From Labia minor (Eukaryota > Arthropoda > Insecta > Dermaptera > Spongiphoridae): a stretch of DNA of 64,000 nt. Of this stretch, positions 52,055 to 62,895 are shown piece after piece (the first letter of the stretch is position 1; each line of letters opens with the position of its first letter). The position numbers and the translations under genes were made by a program. Where the stretch lies: NCBI GenBank assembly GCA_963082975.1, contig OY720350.1, positions 434,001 to 498,000 on the forward strand, read 5' to 3'. The notes under the pieces are model-generated. The model ran no database searches. It saw only the letters and a list, made by a program, of their open reading frames with translations, and had not been told where the DNA came from.

Positions 52055-52990
52055 TTATAAAAGTTAACATTCTAAAACTATAATTAAACTAACAATTTAT
52101 GCATTCATTAATAGTATTAATTTAAATTAATTGATTTATTTGTTTTTGTTTTGTTTTATTAAGTTGTTTTCTAGAATTCTAGACCATAGTTAGTTTTCTC
52201 TAACTCTGTGGCGGTAGGGGATTCGAACATGATTAGCTTATAACAAGTAAATTGCCTGACCCACCTCCATCCAACATCGATTCTCTCCCAATTTTTTCAA
52301 GTTCTCCTTTAGCTTTGGTCTACCAAAAATGTTGATGGTTTTCCAATTGGTCTGCCCAAAACTAACCAAAGTTTCTTGCTTATCTTTAACATTCTTCTAA
52401 TCATGTGATCGATAGATAAAGATTTAATTTTTTTTTTTTTTTTTTGATTCATTATGATAAAATTTTAATGTTATTAATTTCTATAAATTTCAATTTAAAC
52501 TGAGAGTCATACGCTTTGAAAAATTTGTGTACAGAAATATTGAATGTTCTTAGTGAGATTCAAGATCATTAATCGATTTGGTTTTAAGCCGCATTCATTG
52601 ATTCATTATTCTCCTAAGATTAAAAGAAACTTATAAATTGTTTCCCCCCTACCAGCCCAATTTATTTACCCATTAAATTTCTTAATTTGATTAGAATGTT
52701 TTCCGTTTTTTTTTAAAAAAAACGAGAGAGAGAGAGAGAGAGAGAGGTTCAAATTATATTCGAATAATCTACCAATATATTGATTTTCATATTATAATTT
52801 CACCTCTATTTCTGAATTTAATGCCAAGTTGATTTTCAAAATTTTCCATTTTATTTGCATAGGATTGATTACAGTACATGTGTTTTAAAATTTAAACAAA
52901 TTCAAATATTCTAATTTTTAAATTTATATAAAATTTAATTTTAATGTTTATTAATTTCATATCACAAAAAGAGAATTTACAAAAAATTAA
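52055..52990 (-). mobile_element. Helitron E segment, uninterrupted copy
   Basis: Parallels 10087-10920 in plus-strand order: CATTCATTAATAGTATTAAT, GTGGCGGTAGGGGATT, CCACCTCCATCCAACA, TAATCATGTGATCGAT, AATGTTCTTAGTGAGATT, and TTAATTTCATATCACAAAAA. It then continues GAATTTACAAAAAATTAAAAAG…TCTATTAATAAA, the arrangement interrupted by the Helitron insertion at 10920/13837. It serves as the empty-site reference. Confidence 0.65.
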
Positions 52991-53290
52991 AAAGAAAAAA
53001 AAACAGACAATCTATTAATAAATTATATAATAGAATATAAATAAATTTAAAAAAAAGACTACTTAAATTACTTAATTATATATATAAAAGCCCTCGTCAC
53101 TCATTCGTAACGCTCGGTCACATTCAGTCACATTATATATATATGTTAGTGTATATAAATGTATATGCCTATATTTCATTCTTTTAATCCAATTTCAACA
53201 AATACAAATAGAAAATAGAAAAATTTAAATTCATGACAAACAACAGCGCACACGATATTATGTGTATTAATATAAACTATTAAACTATTA

Positions 53291-54551
53291 CCAGCTGGTC
53301 AGGGCGCCTGGACGGGTGCTCCGCCCCCTGTACCCCCGAATGGTACATCGTATTTGGTGGTTAAAAGTAGTAAAAGGTTTTCACTAAATATTTTTTCTTA
53401 TCACTATTAATTTCTCAAACCTCCATTTCCTTTCCTCGCTATCTGTAATTGCAATTGCCGAATCTCTTATAATATTTAAGACGTCTGCTTAGCCTAACTT
53501 TTCAATTTATATGATCTTAATATATTTTGAGAATTAGATAAATAATATAGAGAAGAAAAAATTATTTAAAAATAGGAATTTATTTAAATGAAATAAAATT
53601 ATTTAATTTACAGAATGAAAATGTCTACAATAATATCTAAACATTTTTTCTTTATAATTTTACATTATAATAATACTAATTACAGTAGTTATATAATATA
53701 TGGGGAATTTTCAACTTTGACCGCCGATTTGACCATGTTCCAAGCTCAGGGCCAGACACTCAAGTGCTGCGGAATTCATTTGCAATCCCCATGTTTTTCC
53801 CACGGCCAATTATATGTTGCATGTTGTGAGTATGTGTGATTACACAAATTGGGAAAAAATCACTCGAAATGCAATTAAACAAAAAAATTGAAAAGTTAGG
53901 CTAAGCAGACGTCTTAAATATTATAAGAGATTCGACAATTGCAATTACAGATAGCGAGGAAAGGAAATGGAAATGGAGGTTTGAAATTATAATAGTGATA
54001 AGAAAAAATATTTAGTGACAAAGAGGAACAGTATTAACATTCAAAATCTTAATATACAAAATGTAAAATTTGAATATGTAGAAAAATTGAATGTAATCAC
54101 GAAGGATAATAATATTTGAGAAGAATTTAAATCGAGGTATCAATCGGGAAACGCCTGTTATCATGCAGTAAAGAGACATATCTCACATCAAAATTATTAT
54201 CAAAGGGAATCAAGACCATGGACGCTTAGGAAGGGACGTAAGAGAGATGGGACAAGGGCTCAGGATAGGGACATTTGGAGAAATGTGGCCAAGAACTTTC
54301 GAGAGTATCTTTGAGCCATATAAATAGATAGATATAACATATACAATAATAATAATAATATATATAATTAATTTACTGATTAAATTAAAATATATTTTAA
54401 ATAAGAACACAAAAAGAAATGAATGTTTTATGTAATATACGGATTGAAACAAAATGGATGAAAACCTTTTACTACTTTTAACCACCAAATACGATGTACT
54501 ACTCGGGGGTACAGGGGGCGGAGCACCCGTTCAGGCGCTCTGACCAGCTGG
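53291..54551. mobile_element. Palindromic Helitron with a 3' end at both edges
   Basis: Left edge CCAGCTGGTCAGGGCGCC (53291) is the inverse of a Helitron 3' end; right edge GGCGCTCTGACCAGCTGG ends at 54551. Both end in CTGG (CTRR type) followed by T. Left arm 53291-53513 pairs with parts of the right arm 53885-54551: AGACGTCTTAAATATTATAA, CAATTGCAATTACAGATAGC and GGGGTACAGGGGGCGGAGCA. The right arm is longer and carries the RT fragment. The centre has a helicase fragment. It is an inverted pair of 3' halves, not a full Helitron. Confidence 0.7.
53705..53880 (+). pseudogene. Helitron RepHel helicase (PIF1) C-terminal fragment
   Basis: The frame reads FQAQGQTLKCCGIHLQSPCF then SHGQLYVACCEYV, the PIF1-superfamily motif seen in Helitron helicases (NKSQGQTL…V…L…P.FSHGQLYVA.SRV). 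In intact elements it couples ATP hydrolysis to strand displacement during rolling-circle transposition. Here the conserved N-K is FQ, SRV is CEY, and the upstream Rep (HUH) domain is absent. It is correctly placed and oriented before the 3' end at 54551. No function expected. Confidence 0.85.
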
Positions 54552-54564
54552 TTTTATTATTAAA

Positions 54565-54600
54565 CTAGCAGACCCGGCAAAGCTTCGCTTTTGCATGTGT
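54565..54600 (-). other. 3' terminus of a second Helitron family
   Basis: On minus: GCAAAAGCGAAGCTTTGC hairpin, spacer CGGGTCTG, CTAG (54568-54565), followed by T. It is a different sequence from the GAGCGCC family but has the same architecture. Only 13 bp separate it from the CTGG end of the neighbouring element. Confidence 0.7.
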
Positions 54601-54637
54601 GTCTGTATACATATATACGTATGTGATAACTGAACAC

Positions 54638-54672
<35 letters not shown>

Positions 54673-54730
54673 TTATTAAATGAATATAATTGAAATTTTA
54701 TTTTTTATTATTACATTTTTATTTTTATTT

Positions 54731-55157
54731 TTTACCGACCGACGATAGTAAGGGAGGTATTGTTTTCACACCAAATTTCACATGTGAAGATTTTTACATA
54801 TCTCCACGAATCATGCATTTTCTTAACAGAAAAAAGTATTTTTAGCATGATGTCCGTCCGTCCGTATAGATGTGTACAGCCTGAACGGCTCAACCGATTT
54901 TGATGAAATTTGGTATATTTACTTAATGCATCAGTGGGATGAATTGATTGAACTTTTGGTGCAATACCGGAAACCGGAAGTGGTAGTATTAGCGATCGAC
55001 GATAGGAAGGAAAGGGTTATTTTCACACCAAAGGATATTTTTTTATATATCACCACGAATCATACACTTTGTATTGGTTTTATCCTCGGGAAAATCATAT
55101 TTATTAGTTTTTTCTTGATTTAAAATTATATGACGTCATCCAGCCATTCATGACGTA
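54731..55157 (+). mobile_element. HINE copy C4, 3'-truncated
   Basis: TTTACCGACCGACGATAG start, short GTCCGTCCGTC microsatellite, both internal blocks, then the match stops at CAGCCATTCATGACGT, before the terminal hairpin. hAT-related sequence follows. Confidence 0.65.
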
Positions 55158-55379
55158 TATTTAATTAAAATAACGTGACAAGCAAAAAATTTATGCGTTT
55201 TAAGAAAGTTGTGTAAAATATGCTGAATATGAGTTAGCAGGTTTGCAATCTAAGCCGACAATATAATTTGTATTTTATGAATTCTAACAATATTTATTAA
55301 AATTTTAAAAAATACAATGTTAAGAAATAAATACGAACAAAACAAATTTTAAAAATACAATTTTTATTTGGATGCATTG

Positions 55380-56040
55380 CATAAGAGCAGCAAGTTTCTC
55401 AAAATTTGGCTCCTATGAACTTAAAGCAATTCTTAAGCATGACTCTAATTGTAGATTCGTTATTTGCGATCGAGGTTTTGTTTTGATCGCATTCATATAA
55501 GAAAATGCGGATTCACATAAATATGTGGAGCTAAAGAAGGAATTGAAACGAGCAACCATTGTCCAAATATTTGGATATTTATCTTTGCTTTTATTAGTTT
55601 CCAAAAATTGCTATCTGAAAAACCATTGATTTTAGATTTATATCGCATTTAATACCTATTTAGTATTTCTTCTTCTAATTCTGCTATATTTGTAGTATTA
55701 AGAAAATTGTGAAGTTTCTGAGCAAGACTTTCAACGTCGATGTCATTAAATGGGTAAGATAAAAAACAGGCAATATCTTCAAGTTCACTTAGTTTAAGAA
55801 ATCTTCTATCAAATTCATTTAGAAGCATTCCAATAACATCAGCAAATTTGTCGTAAGCAACAGTCTTGTTATTTTTAGATTCATCTGCCAGATTTTGAAA
55901 GTGTTTTAAATCACGACGCTTTAGTTGCATTGCAAGCATATTTAATTTTTCCTTAAATGACTTCAAAATGCTAATCATATCTATTATTGTTTTACCTTTG
56001 CCCTGTAGCTGCTGATTTAATTGGTTTAATTTTTCAGTTC
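55380..56040 (-). pseudogene. hAT transposase C-terminal relic
   Basis: Two minus-strand frames, 55978-55649 (ISILKSFKEKLNMLAMQLKR, DLKHFQNLADES) and 55604-55413 (FNSFFSSTYLCESAFSYMNA, KTKPRSQITNLQLESCLRIA), give the end of a hAT transposase; the second is the hAT dimerisation domain (STYLCE..FS.M…KS..R..LT…L…L). Just upstream LNQLNQQLQGKGKTI fits the same ZBED5/GTF2IRD2-like lineage. They are separated by stops, and the N-terminal half is missing. Confidence 0.8.
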
Positions 56041-56234
56041 ATTGAAATGTTGAATCCTGAATATATCTATAAATAGATAATTTAATATGTAATAAATATG
56101 TATGTGTATGAATGTATATAATAAATAAATATTTGATTTTTTTTATTTTAATTCTATTATTTACATTTACTTCTATTATATATATATATTTTAATTGAAT
56201 ATAAGAGTTTGGTTGTTCTCTTTTAATTTGATTG

Positions 56235-58079
56235 TGCGAACAAGTATGAATTGAAACGTTGAATCTTGACACAATCGTTTTATTTCAATTGAATTTATTT
56301 TTATTTATTTATCTTATATAATAAGATGATTATCTATTTATTATGTAATAAATAAATAAATTTTATATATATATTATTTTTGATCAACGAAGAAAAAAAT
56401 TAAAATATATAATATGTTTGCAATAAAGTGCTAAAAAATGGGAAAAAATTATATATTATTAATTATAAGTCAAGGTTAAATCAATAATATATTTATATAT
56501 ATAATATATTTATATATGTTCATAAATATATGAAAGATATGCAAGTTTTAATTATTATAATAATATTAATAAAAAAAAATTGTAAATGGAAGGGCTGTTA
56601 TTTTTCATTTAAATTTATAACTTCAATTAAAATAAATACTTCATTTTGGAATGGATATGATATGAGAGGAAGGGGAGGTAGAGGCGAAATTTGAGTAGAG
56701 TAGAGTAGTCTAGGACTAAACGCGGTGTTTTGAGAATGGGAAGCCCTTGGATAATAAGTATATAAATTATCGAGAAAAGATGTATTGATAACATAGGATG
56801 GATGATTATGATTATGAAAATTATTTTTTAATAAATTTAAAAATAATATCCCGGGTAGCGAGTAGATTCTTTTCTATAAATCCAGTAGAAAAGAATTCTA
56901 TTTCAGGGATTGGCGTCCCTGCCCTCACGTGAGCTCATGATTTCTTCTAAATCCCTCATCTACCTGGAGGAATGATGTCCTTTGCCCGCGTTGACTCCTT
57001 TCCATCCACACATTCCCTTATTCTTACTCTCCCCCCCCCCCCCCTCCCCTGATCATTCAAAAAATCAAATTTATTTGGATGAAGGAGAATACCGAGCATA
57101 GCTTCATTAAAAAGAAAAAAAAATTGAAATCTTGTCTCTTATAGGAGACTCTTTAGAGTCTCCTATATATATTTGAATAAACCCCCCTTCGGGGGGTTTA
57201 TTCAAATATATCCATGTTACGTCAATTCTCCAACTAGCAAAACCCTTTAATTTACGAGTGAGACATATGTTATAACTGCCTCTGAGAGGACCCACCTCTC
57301 CTACGCTTCATATTAGTAAAAACTTGGAACTCATATTTATAGAACGATTTGAAAAATTAGCAGAAACACTTCTATTCAATTGGATTCAGTTTATACAAAT
57401 TAATAACAAAATTTCATAAAAAATGAATAAAAGCAAAAAGATACAACAGAATTTTCGCCAGATTTTCAATAAAATGGATTTTTAGTGAAATATAAATGAA
57501 AATTATAATTAATTTTTATTTGGTATCATGTTTACACTTGAAATAAACATTTTCTGATAACAATATATAAAACGCATATCAAAATACTCGTTATTCAATG
57601 TAGATTCATTTTCACTAGCATTATATAATTTTATGATGCTTCCTTAATTAAATATTAATTATTGAATTTTGCAACTGTCAAAGTTGCAATGTGATTTCGG
57701 CTGCCATGTTGAATGACGTCGAATCTTTTGATTAATTATATTAAATGATTATTCTTTGCATATCTCTTCTCTCAATACATGTATTTCTTGTATTATAATT
57801 ATTTCCATGATCATTTTTCTTTGTTTAATCAATATTTAATGAATAAAGTCTTTGCCATGTATTGCTTATGGGCTGAATTTTCGTAGCCTTCAAGTGGATT
57901 TCTTTCCTATGTTGTTACTAGTTGATAGGACAGTCGCAACGGATAGGTCTATGATTAGTACCTAATTCTTTTATCTGAGTTCAAATCTTTCAATTTGTTT
58001 ATTTTTTATAATTTTATTCTTTAGATTTTTAATTAATAATATAATTATAAAGCTTAATTTAATATTATTTAAATTAATT
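56235..58079 (+). repeat. Long direct repeat D, copy 2
   Basis: Second near-identical copy of 41655-43532, including the paired hairpins (57143-57164 and 57167-57211), with small deletions (for example near 56775) and a longer poly-C run at 57032. It directly follows the hAT relic region. Confidence 0.8.
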
Positions 58080-58389
58080 TTTGTGAATATTAATTAATTT
58101 TATTAGTATTATGTTAATTTTCTATCAACTTTTGAGAAATGTAGCTCAACCGGAAGAGGGTCATTACTTACAACGTTTTGATTTTTTTTCCTCTAAAGTG
58201 ACCGTAAAAATAAAGATATATGTTTGATAATTTTTCACATGATTAATAATTGTATAAAACTGCTATATATAGAATTTCAGCTTGATTGATTCGCTTAAAT
58301 TACCAGAATTAATCTTTTAACACTGCAATTCTCACGCGCCAACATGTGACGTGGTGCCATCAACAAAAAGCCAAACATGCGCTGGTTTA

Positions 58390-58500
58390 ATATTTATTAT
58401 TTATAATTTATAATTAATTATATTTAATTTAAATATAATATATTATGTTATTTAATCCAATTCTCCAATTGCGAGATAGTCGAGTGGAGACACTCCAGCT
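58390..58500. repeat. Copy of the 18.5-kb repeat segment
   Basis: TTATAATTAATTATATTTAA…GTTATTTAATCCAATTC and GCGAGATAGTCGA…CTCCAGCT correspond to 18515-18620. Degraded. Confidence 0.5.
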
Positions 58501-58840
58501 AATTTTTTATTTTTTTTGTTAATAATTATTAAATTTTTATTTGTTGGAAAATTATTTCTACTTTATTAATTGTTAATAGTTATATTACATTTTAATTAAC
58601 AGTTTTCGGAATAAGTATATTCTCTTATTATAGAGATTCTTATTGTTTGTCTCACAAGTCTACCTACAATATTTCATTATCATTGTATGATTCAAAATAA
58701 AATTCAAAATATTTAATAGGACATGACATGATCTTAGTATTTTTCCCATCCCAGAATATTTGCTAATATTACATGTTGGAGTTCCAATTACCTGCATATT
58801 TAATGGCAATTTCAATGCTGAATATGCTTTTAAATAAAAA

Positions 58841-59490
58841 TAAGTTGACCTGTGGCCAGGTCCGAACCGACCGACTGTTTGAAATAAATTAATTTCCAGC
58901 TACAGAAACAATTTCAAATAATTTTAATATATCTAATAATGTAATAAAAAACAGATATGGATACATAAATAATAAATATAAACATTTTTAATTTTATTTT
59001 ATTTATAATATATATGCAAGACCAGGCTGTGACGACATGAATGGCTGGATGACGTCATATAATTTTAAATCAAGAAAAAAATAATAAATATGATTTTTCT
59101 CGAGGATAAAACCAATACAAAGTGCATGATTCGTGGTGATATATAAAAAAATCTCCTTTGGTGTGAAAATAACCCTTTCCTTCCTATCGTCGATCGCTAA
59201 TACTACCACTTCCGGTTTCCGGTATTGCACCAAAAGTTCAATCAATTCATCCCACTGATGCATTAAGTAAATATACCAAATTTCATCAAAATCGGTTGAG
59301 CCGTTCAGGCTGTACACATCTATACGGACGGACGGACGGACAGACAGACGGACAAACGGACGGACAGACATCATGCTAAAAATACTTTTTTCTGATAACA
59401 AAATGCATGATTCGTGGAGATATGTAAAAATCTCCACATGTGAAATTTGGTGTGAAAACAATACCTCCCTTACTATCGTCGGTCGGTAAA
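58841..59490 (-). mobile_element. HINE/DINE-1-like element, copy C5
   Basis: Full-length on minus, with the intact hairpin end (TAAGTTGACCTGTGGCCAGG at 58841) and TACCGACCGACGATAGTAAG at the other. The microsatellite is GGACGGACGGACAGAC near 59325-59365. The 176-codon frame across it (59003-59533) reads through the microsatellite and resembles no protein domain. Confidence 0.7.
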
Positions 59491-59879
59491 AAAATTGAAG
59501 AAAGTAATTGGAATTAGTTTTATTAAGAATCAAGAAATAAATTTATTAAATATACATTTAAATATGTAAATAAATCTATATATAAATTTAATAAATATTC
59601 AAACAAATATTGAAACAATCTATAAATAAAACGATTCAATATTTTTCTTACATTATGATTTATATTTTTGTTTATTACAACTGTTATTATGGGTGTGTTA
59701 TTTTTGACAGTTTAAAAAAAATTAAAAATATCAATAAAATTTATCAAAATAATAAGTTGAAAAGATTTCCAATTATTTTTTATTTATTTATTGTAAATTT
59801 TTCAATGTAACCATGTAACCATAGATAGACTTTTACCAAAATATTACTAATTAAATTAATTTTGGATAAATTAATTTTA

Positions 59880-60019
59880 GATTTAACTAGACTAAAACCT
59901 TCCATGGGATGCCCACAACAATCCCTGAAAGTTTCATCGCAATCGGACGGGTAGTTTTTGAGTTTTTGACACACACACACACACACACACAGATAGACAT
60001 TGCCTTTTATATATATAGA
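59880..60019 (-). other. 5' terminus of a Helitron (second family)
   Basis: Read on minus: TCTATATATATAAAAGGCAA starting at 60019 (A upstream), a (GT)n tract, then …CCGATTGCGATGAAACTTTC and GGGCATCCCATGGAAGG. It starts with TC and has the usual Helitron 5' layout. The same-strand 3' end at 54565 could belong to the same insertion. Confidence 0.6.
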
Positions 60020-60129
60020 TTTTGAATAATAATAATTTATTATTAATTCAATTATAAAAATAATTATAAATCAAAAGATTTATAGATTTTATCATTAAAT
60101 GATAATTAAAAATATAATTGTACTCAAGT

Positions 60130-60710
60130 GTGTTTGTGTGTGCCTTGGTTGTTTATTCGAACAGCTGGTCCACGTTGACGTATCGGCTCAGTGTTTAATG
60201 GCGGGGAGGATTATCACTCAGGACCCGTTGATCACTTTTAACACGATTTCGAATTACCTATACTGCACTTTACACAACACTTTCACAATTTTTCTTCTCT
60301 CAGGGTGCTTTGCATATCGGCCTCACGTTCGGGACGCCAATTGTAGTGGGGGGTAATTAGAGGTGAAAAGGTGAAAAAGGTGAAAAACACGTATGGGCGC
60401 CAACAATGGTTACTTGTAAGAAAAAGGTTAGATATAGAGGTAAAAGGGATGAAAGGAGAAGGGGAAGAAATGAAATAACTCGGCTTTACAAAGTAACAAG
60501 TGTATTTCAAGAAAATAATCCAACTGGTCTAGTTGAGGAGTCCAGTTGGGCAAGGAATTATAATTGATCCGGTCCCCCGTATAATCAATGTACAATTTAA
60601 AGGTTAGTGGATTACTGGTTAGTAACCCACGGGAAGAGAAAGGATCAAATAGAGAAGAGAAGATGGGGATGAGTATGACACTCACAGAGAGACAAGTGGA
60701 GAGAATTATA
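60130..60710 (-). mobile_element. Possible LTR retrotransposon fragment
   Basis: On minus a GC-richer segment from about 60710 ends …CCCCCCACTACA at 60344 and is followed by TTGGCGTCCCGAACGTGAGG, which looks like a primer-binding site just after an LTR. A related TTGGCGCCCATACGTG lies at about 60400. No gag/pol frame is recognisable and the other LTR is not in view. Tentative. Confidence 0.35.
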
Positions 60711-60755
60711 CTTGTACAAACAACCTATTTATTATTATTAATATTATTATTATTA

Positions 60756-60850
60756 CTAGCTTCGTAGAGCGCCGAGAGGTTTTCATTCATTTTAATTCAA
60801 TCAGTATAATTTTTTTTTTATTTCATTTGGATTTTCGTTCTCACTCCAAT
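60756..60850 (-). mobile_element. Decayed Helitron 3' end
   Basis: CTAGCTTCGTAGAGCGCCGAG followed by AGGTTTTCATTCATTTTAAT and AATCAGTATA matches the 3' end of Helitron copy 2 (8727-8870), with the middle deleted and the hairpin arm broken. Confidence 0.55.
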
Positions 60851-60899
60851 TTGCAAATTGCACTATTTTTCAAAATATAAATTTAAATATATAAATAAT

Positions 60900-62480
60900 A
60901 CTTTACTTTACTTTATTTTAGAAAATATTAATTAATAGTCGCTAAATATGTACCTATATTAATAGGAGGTAGTTTATCAAAAAATTTAAACACCAAGTAG
61001 AAATTCTATTAAAAGAATGAAATATAAGCATATAACATATATTATTTATAATTTAAATATTTATATTAATATATATTTAAAAAATTTAATTTATTAATTT
61101 AATATTTAATTTAAAAAATTAATTTTTGATAATTAAATTAGTAAATAACTTAAATAATTTAATTCAATATTGAATTAAATTAATATTTAAAAGAATTAAA
61201 TATATTTATATATATGTAGGTATATTATTCAAACACATAAAAATCAAATTACTATTTACAGAAAAAATAATTTTGTTTTTTTTCTTTTTGAAAGACACGT
61301 CGAAAAACGCTATCTGTGGCCGAATTATGGGGTTAGGTAATGAGTGACTATGGCTTTTATATATAATAATAATAATAATAATTATTATTATTATTATTGT
61401 GTGTTTTTTTATATTAAAATTAATTTAATAAATAAATAAAATAAATTCATAAAATACTAACAAAATAAAATATTTTACCATGAAAGAAAGAAAATAAATA
61501 ATAATATAATAATTCATGTTTAATGTTCACCTGAGATGCAAAATAAATTAATTTTTTTTTCTCTTTTACTTATAAAAGTAAAAGCAATACTGGAATAATA
61601 GAATAATAGTTGTTGCTGTTGTTGTTGTTGTTTGGTAGTGTAAATCGTTTTAATTGGATAGTACGCGTGTCTTTCCTTTAATTACTTGCTATTATCCAAC
61701 CGATGGGGGTGTTGTCTGATGGGGGGTCCCAATCAGCTTCTCGTTAACGTCAAAGAGTCAGTCTTTCTGTCTGCCTGACTGCTCTCTCAATCCCACTTAA
61801 CTTTTTTTTTTTTTTTTTTTTTCATATACACCCCTTCTCTTCTCTTCTCTTTCCAACACACACACACACACACACACCATCTATCCTAACCCACTCACCA
61901 TTACAATATGCAAAAATGGGAAGCACATTTCAAGTGGAACTCTTCTTTTCTCTCTCACTCTCCCACTCTCTTTTCTCTTTCTTTTCTTTCTTTCTTTCTT
62001 TTTTTCTGTTCAAATTATTCGTCACTCTCCAGGCGATCATTTTGTCTTACTAAAGTGTTTTTTTTTCTAAAGAGATAAAAAAAAAGAAAAAAAAATAGAC
62101 ATTGGGTGGTAAAAGGAAGAAGAAGGGTAGAAGAGTAGAAGTGGTTGGGATATAAAAGAGAAATGATATATAAAAAAAAATAATAAATAAATAAAAAAAA
62201 AAAAAATTTAATTTTAATTTATATTTCTTTTTCATTTAGTAATCCATTCATTTATTTATTCATTCATTCATTCATAATTAAATCATTTTAAATATCGATC
62301 ATTCATTAATAATTAATAATAATTCTAATCAGGATTCATTCGATATATTTAAGGCAGAGTAATGATTTTTATGATTTTCAAAAAATGAGCGAAACTCTAA
62401 AAGATTTTTAAAGATTTTAAAATTGTTTTTTTTTTTTTTTTTTTAATTTAGTCAATCTTGAACTGACAATTTCGACCTTC
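60900..62480. other. AT-rich DNA with simple repeats
   Basis: (TAA)n/(TTA)n at 61366-61398, (GTT)n at 61612-61631, poly-T near 61803-61822 and (CA)n at 61857-61876. No gene or element recognised. Confidence 0.55.
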
Positions 62481-62487
62481 CTTGCAT

Positions 62488-62895
62488 AGGGTAGGTAAAG
62501 CATATAGTCGTTGGCCCCCTTAAGCAATTCCTAGCAGTTTTTAATGCATGTGCGGAACAATCTGTGTCCAATTAGATTTACAGAACATAAATACGAGGAG
62601 CAATTGGATGATTAAAAAAAAAAAAAAAAAAAAAAAATCATTTTCTCCTAACATTTTCATAAGCACGCAAAAATCGTATAAAATAGTTATTGGCCCCCTG
62701 TTATAATTATTGGCTTAGATATTCTATAAAGATTATACAACCATACATCCAACCATAGTTACATTAAATACATTAAATAGCGCAATTTTTAAAATAAAAA
62801 TCTCTTATTACTCGTATTTGTGTTTTAGTGATAGGGGGGGGGGGGGCAATGACTGTCTCGGGGCCAACGACTGTTACTTTACCCTACTCCAATTT
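62488..62895. repeat. Possible TIR element (TTGGCCCC ends)
   Basis: TAGGGTAGGTAAAGCATATAGTCGTTGGCCCC on the left is imperfectly inverted as GGGGCCAACGACTG…TTTACCCTA near 62860-62884. An internal copy, GTTATTGGCCCCC, is near 62686. Poly-A and poly-G tracts interrupt the centre. Confidence 0.4.

Noticed and set aside
59003..59533. 176-codon frame, the longest in the window
   Set aside because: It is a read-through of HINE copy C5 and its GGAC microsatellite (RPSVRPSV-type peptide), with counterparts in the other HINE copies; no domain or start context.
60099..60356. 85-codon plus-strand frame
   Set aside because: Antisense to a probable LTR retrotransposon segment with a primer-binding-site-like sequence; no recognisable domain.
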